From contig NZ_JACOFR010000023.1 of NCBI RefSeq assembly GCF_019455385.1, forward strand, positions 62,001 through 126,000: a DNA stretch of 64,000 nucleotides. The letters are read 5' to 3'. Under the pieces are notes generated by a model. The model did no database searches and had not been told where the DNA came from. It saw only the letters and a program-made list of their open reading frames with translations. The stretch is from Bradyrhizobium sp. BR 10289. Its GTDB lineage: Bacteria > Pseudomonadota > Alphaproteobacteria > Rhizobiales > Xanthobacteraceae. Below, in pieces: positions 62,866 to 64,000 of this stretch (positions are counted from its first letter, which is position 1; every line of letters begins with the position of its first letter). The translations under genes and the position numbers were made by a program.

Positions 62866-63501
62866 TTACGAGGCGCGCTGGGCCGCGGTCATCACGATCC
62901 GGATCAGGTCGGCGGCATTGCGCGCGCCGAGCTTCTTCATGATGTTGGCGCGGTGGTCCTCGATGGTGCGCGGGCTGATGCCGAGGGTGCGGCCGGCTTC
63001 CTTGTTGGACGCACCGGAGGCGAACTGCTCGAGCACCTCGCGCTCCCTGCGCGTCAACGGCTCGCGTCCGGGGAAATGCAGCGAGCCGAATTTCGGCGAG
63101 GCGCTCTCCGCCTGCCTGCGTGCATAGGCGCCGATCGCCTCGTCCAGCCGGCCGACGATCTCGCTGCCGCGGAACGGCTTCTCGATGAAGTCGAGCGCGC
63201 CGTTCTTGATGGCGCTCACCGCCATCGCGATGTCGCCCTGCCCGGAGATCATGAAGATCGGCGCCGGGTAATCCTCGCCGTGCAGTTCTCTGAGAATGTC
63301 GAGACCCGACTTTCCGGGAATGTGCACGTCGAGCAGGATCGCAGCCGGCGTGCGGTTTCGCGCGACCGACAGCAGTGCTGCGCCGTCCGCAAAACAGATC
63401 ACCTCATAGCCCGCCGCTTTCAACACCATCGACAAGGTGTCGCGAACGGCAGGGTCGTCATCGACTACGAAGATTTCACCGCGAGAGCTTTGTTCGGCCA
63501 T
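62866..63501 (-). CDS. FixJ-type response regulator
   Basis: 211 residues: receiver (about 8-125; phospho-acceptor D58 in LLDVHIPG, K108 in IEKPF) and LuxR-type helix-turn-helix (about 148-205; LTRREREVLEQFASGASNKEAGRTLG and SPRTIEDHRANIMKKLGA). Belongs with FixJ/NodW regulators of rhizobia. The kinase partner is probably the hybrid kinase next to it, though it is convergent. Start ATG 63501, no strong ribosome-binding site. Confidence 0.93.
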   Translation of the reverse strand: MAEQSSRGEIFVVDDDPAVRDTLSMVLKAAGYEVICFADGAALLSVARNRTPAAILLDVHIPGKSGLDILRELHGEDYPAPIFMISGQGDIAMAVSAIKNGALDFIEKPFRGSEIVGRLDEAIGAYARRQAESASPKFGSLHFPGREPLTRREREVLEQFASGASNKEAGRTLGISPRTIEDHRANIMKKLGARNAADLIRIVMTAAQRAS

Positions 63502-63574
63502 GTGCCACATCCGGTTGGCATGAAGGACTCGCGTCCGCGCCAACTGTTATGGCGTTCGGCGCGGATTCGGCCCA

Positions 63575-63590
63575 CCCGTATTTGTACGGG
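63575..63590. promoter_or_regulatory. Inverted repeat CCCGTA-TTTG-TACGGG
   Basis: Perfect 6-bp arms with a 4-nt loop, in the gap between the FixJ-type gene and the small gene at 63651; about 60 nt upstream of the latter. Possible FixJ-type operator. Confidence 0.45.
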
Positions 63591-63650
63591 ACATGGACTT
63601 AACGCACAAGTAGCGGCATGGCGCCTAATTGCAGGAGACGGAGAATATCC

Positions 63651-63941
63651 ATGCTAAATTTCGCTGGCACGCTACCTGTCATGACGACGGCCGAAGCCGA
63701 CAGCCGTCAGTTGATCGCAGCCGACCTGCGCAGCCTGATCTCGCAGATCGAGACCAGCATGCGCCGGATCGCCGCAGCCATGGATCAAGAACGCGGCAGC
63801 GATCCGGAAGGTTCCGCCGAGATCTTCGTTCTCGACGATGTCACGCCGCGTTATGCCGCGGCGAGTGCCGCCCTCGACGCCTGCCGGGCGGGCCTTGGCC
63901 ATGCCCTGCAATGTATGTCGGAATCCGGCAACGCCGCATAG
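63651..63941 (+). CDS. Uncharacterised protein, 96 residues
   Basis: ATG 63651 with GGAG 8 nt upstream. Helical, acidic: LIAADLRSLISQIETSMRRI, then EIFVLDDVTPRYAAASAALD and CRAGLGHALQCM. No signal or membrane helix; no family recognised. Divergent from the FixJ-type gene with an inverted repeat between, so it may be its target. After it, 63942-64000 shows nothing. Confidence 0.7.
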   Translation: MLNFAGTLPVMTTAEADSRQLIAADLRSLISQIETSMRRIAAAMDQERGSDPEGSAEIFVLDDVTPRYAAASAALDACRAGLGHALQCMSESGNAA

Positions 63942-64000
63942 AGCGCGATCGGTGCGGAGAAGCGTCCGCATCCGATCGCATGGCTGCTCCGCAGCCTAGT

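Overview
The window is a stretch of a high-GC alphaproteobacterial chromosome, most likely Bradyrhizobium or a close relative. This rests on gene content (homogentisate pathway, many sensory proteins, FixJ-type regulators, NrtA/SsuA-type ABC systems) and on the many GC-rich palindromic intergenic repeats I associate with that genus; no rRNA or tRNA gene was seen. The sequence was read by eye, so the assignment is inference.

Layout. (1) 1-6.7 kb: a minus-strand aromatic-acid operon (flavin monooxygenase, polyQ DUF2783 protein, metallo-beta-lactamase-fold protein with a damaged metal site, hmgA, partial fumarylacetoacetase) read away from a divergent MarR regulator, with a 20-bp palindrome between them; then an AHL-lactonase-like hydrolase. 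(2) 7-13.7 kb: an exported caspase-fold/TPR protein lacking both catalytic residues, an OmpA-like lipid/peptidoglycan-binding protein, and an RND adaptor plus pump. (3) 13.7-20 kb: a DUF433/DUF5615 toxin-antitoxin pair, a Crp/Fnr regulator with a CRP-like site upstream, AsmA, and a Cache-HAMP-GAF adenylate cyclase. (4) 20-21.5 kb: a small accessory patch with an orphan promoter, VapBC and an hsdS tail fragment. (5) 21.5-31.5 kb: envelope proteins, a GGDEF/EAL protein, a His-rich exported peptide, cspA and rpsU. (6) 31.4-39.4 kb: LysR/NmrA pair, GMC oxidoreductase, chemoreceptor, three tiny genes, a beta-propeller lactonase. (7) 39.7-48.7 kb: a second RND-type adaptor facing a second catalytically dead caspase-fold protein, a large unknown protein, thermonuclease, serine-glyoxylate-type aminotransferase, and a coupled MBOAT/SGNH acyl-transfer pair. 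(8) 49-58.5 kb: oligopeptidase B, and a six-gene operon (ABC importer, IlvD/Edd dehydratase, RraA-type aldolase, SMP-30 lactonase) divergent from a GntR regulator, with a perfect 26-bp palindrome between them. (9) 58.7-64 kb: a two-component cluster.

How they work together. The first operon probably feeds a hydroxyphenylacetate-type substrate into homogentisate cleavage. The eighth-region operon probably opens a sugar lactone in the periplasm, imports the acid, dehydrates it and cleaves it. The most unusual signal is the pair of pseudo-caspases, both with His to Phe and Cys to Ser at the dyad positions, each next to a paralogous adaptor protein carrying the same two cysteines. I consider this the best candidate for an undescribed envelope system. 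Repeats occupy 7 of 11 convergent gene junctions, suggesting a role in 3' ends.
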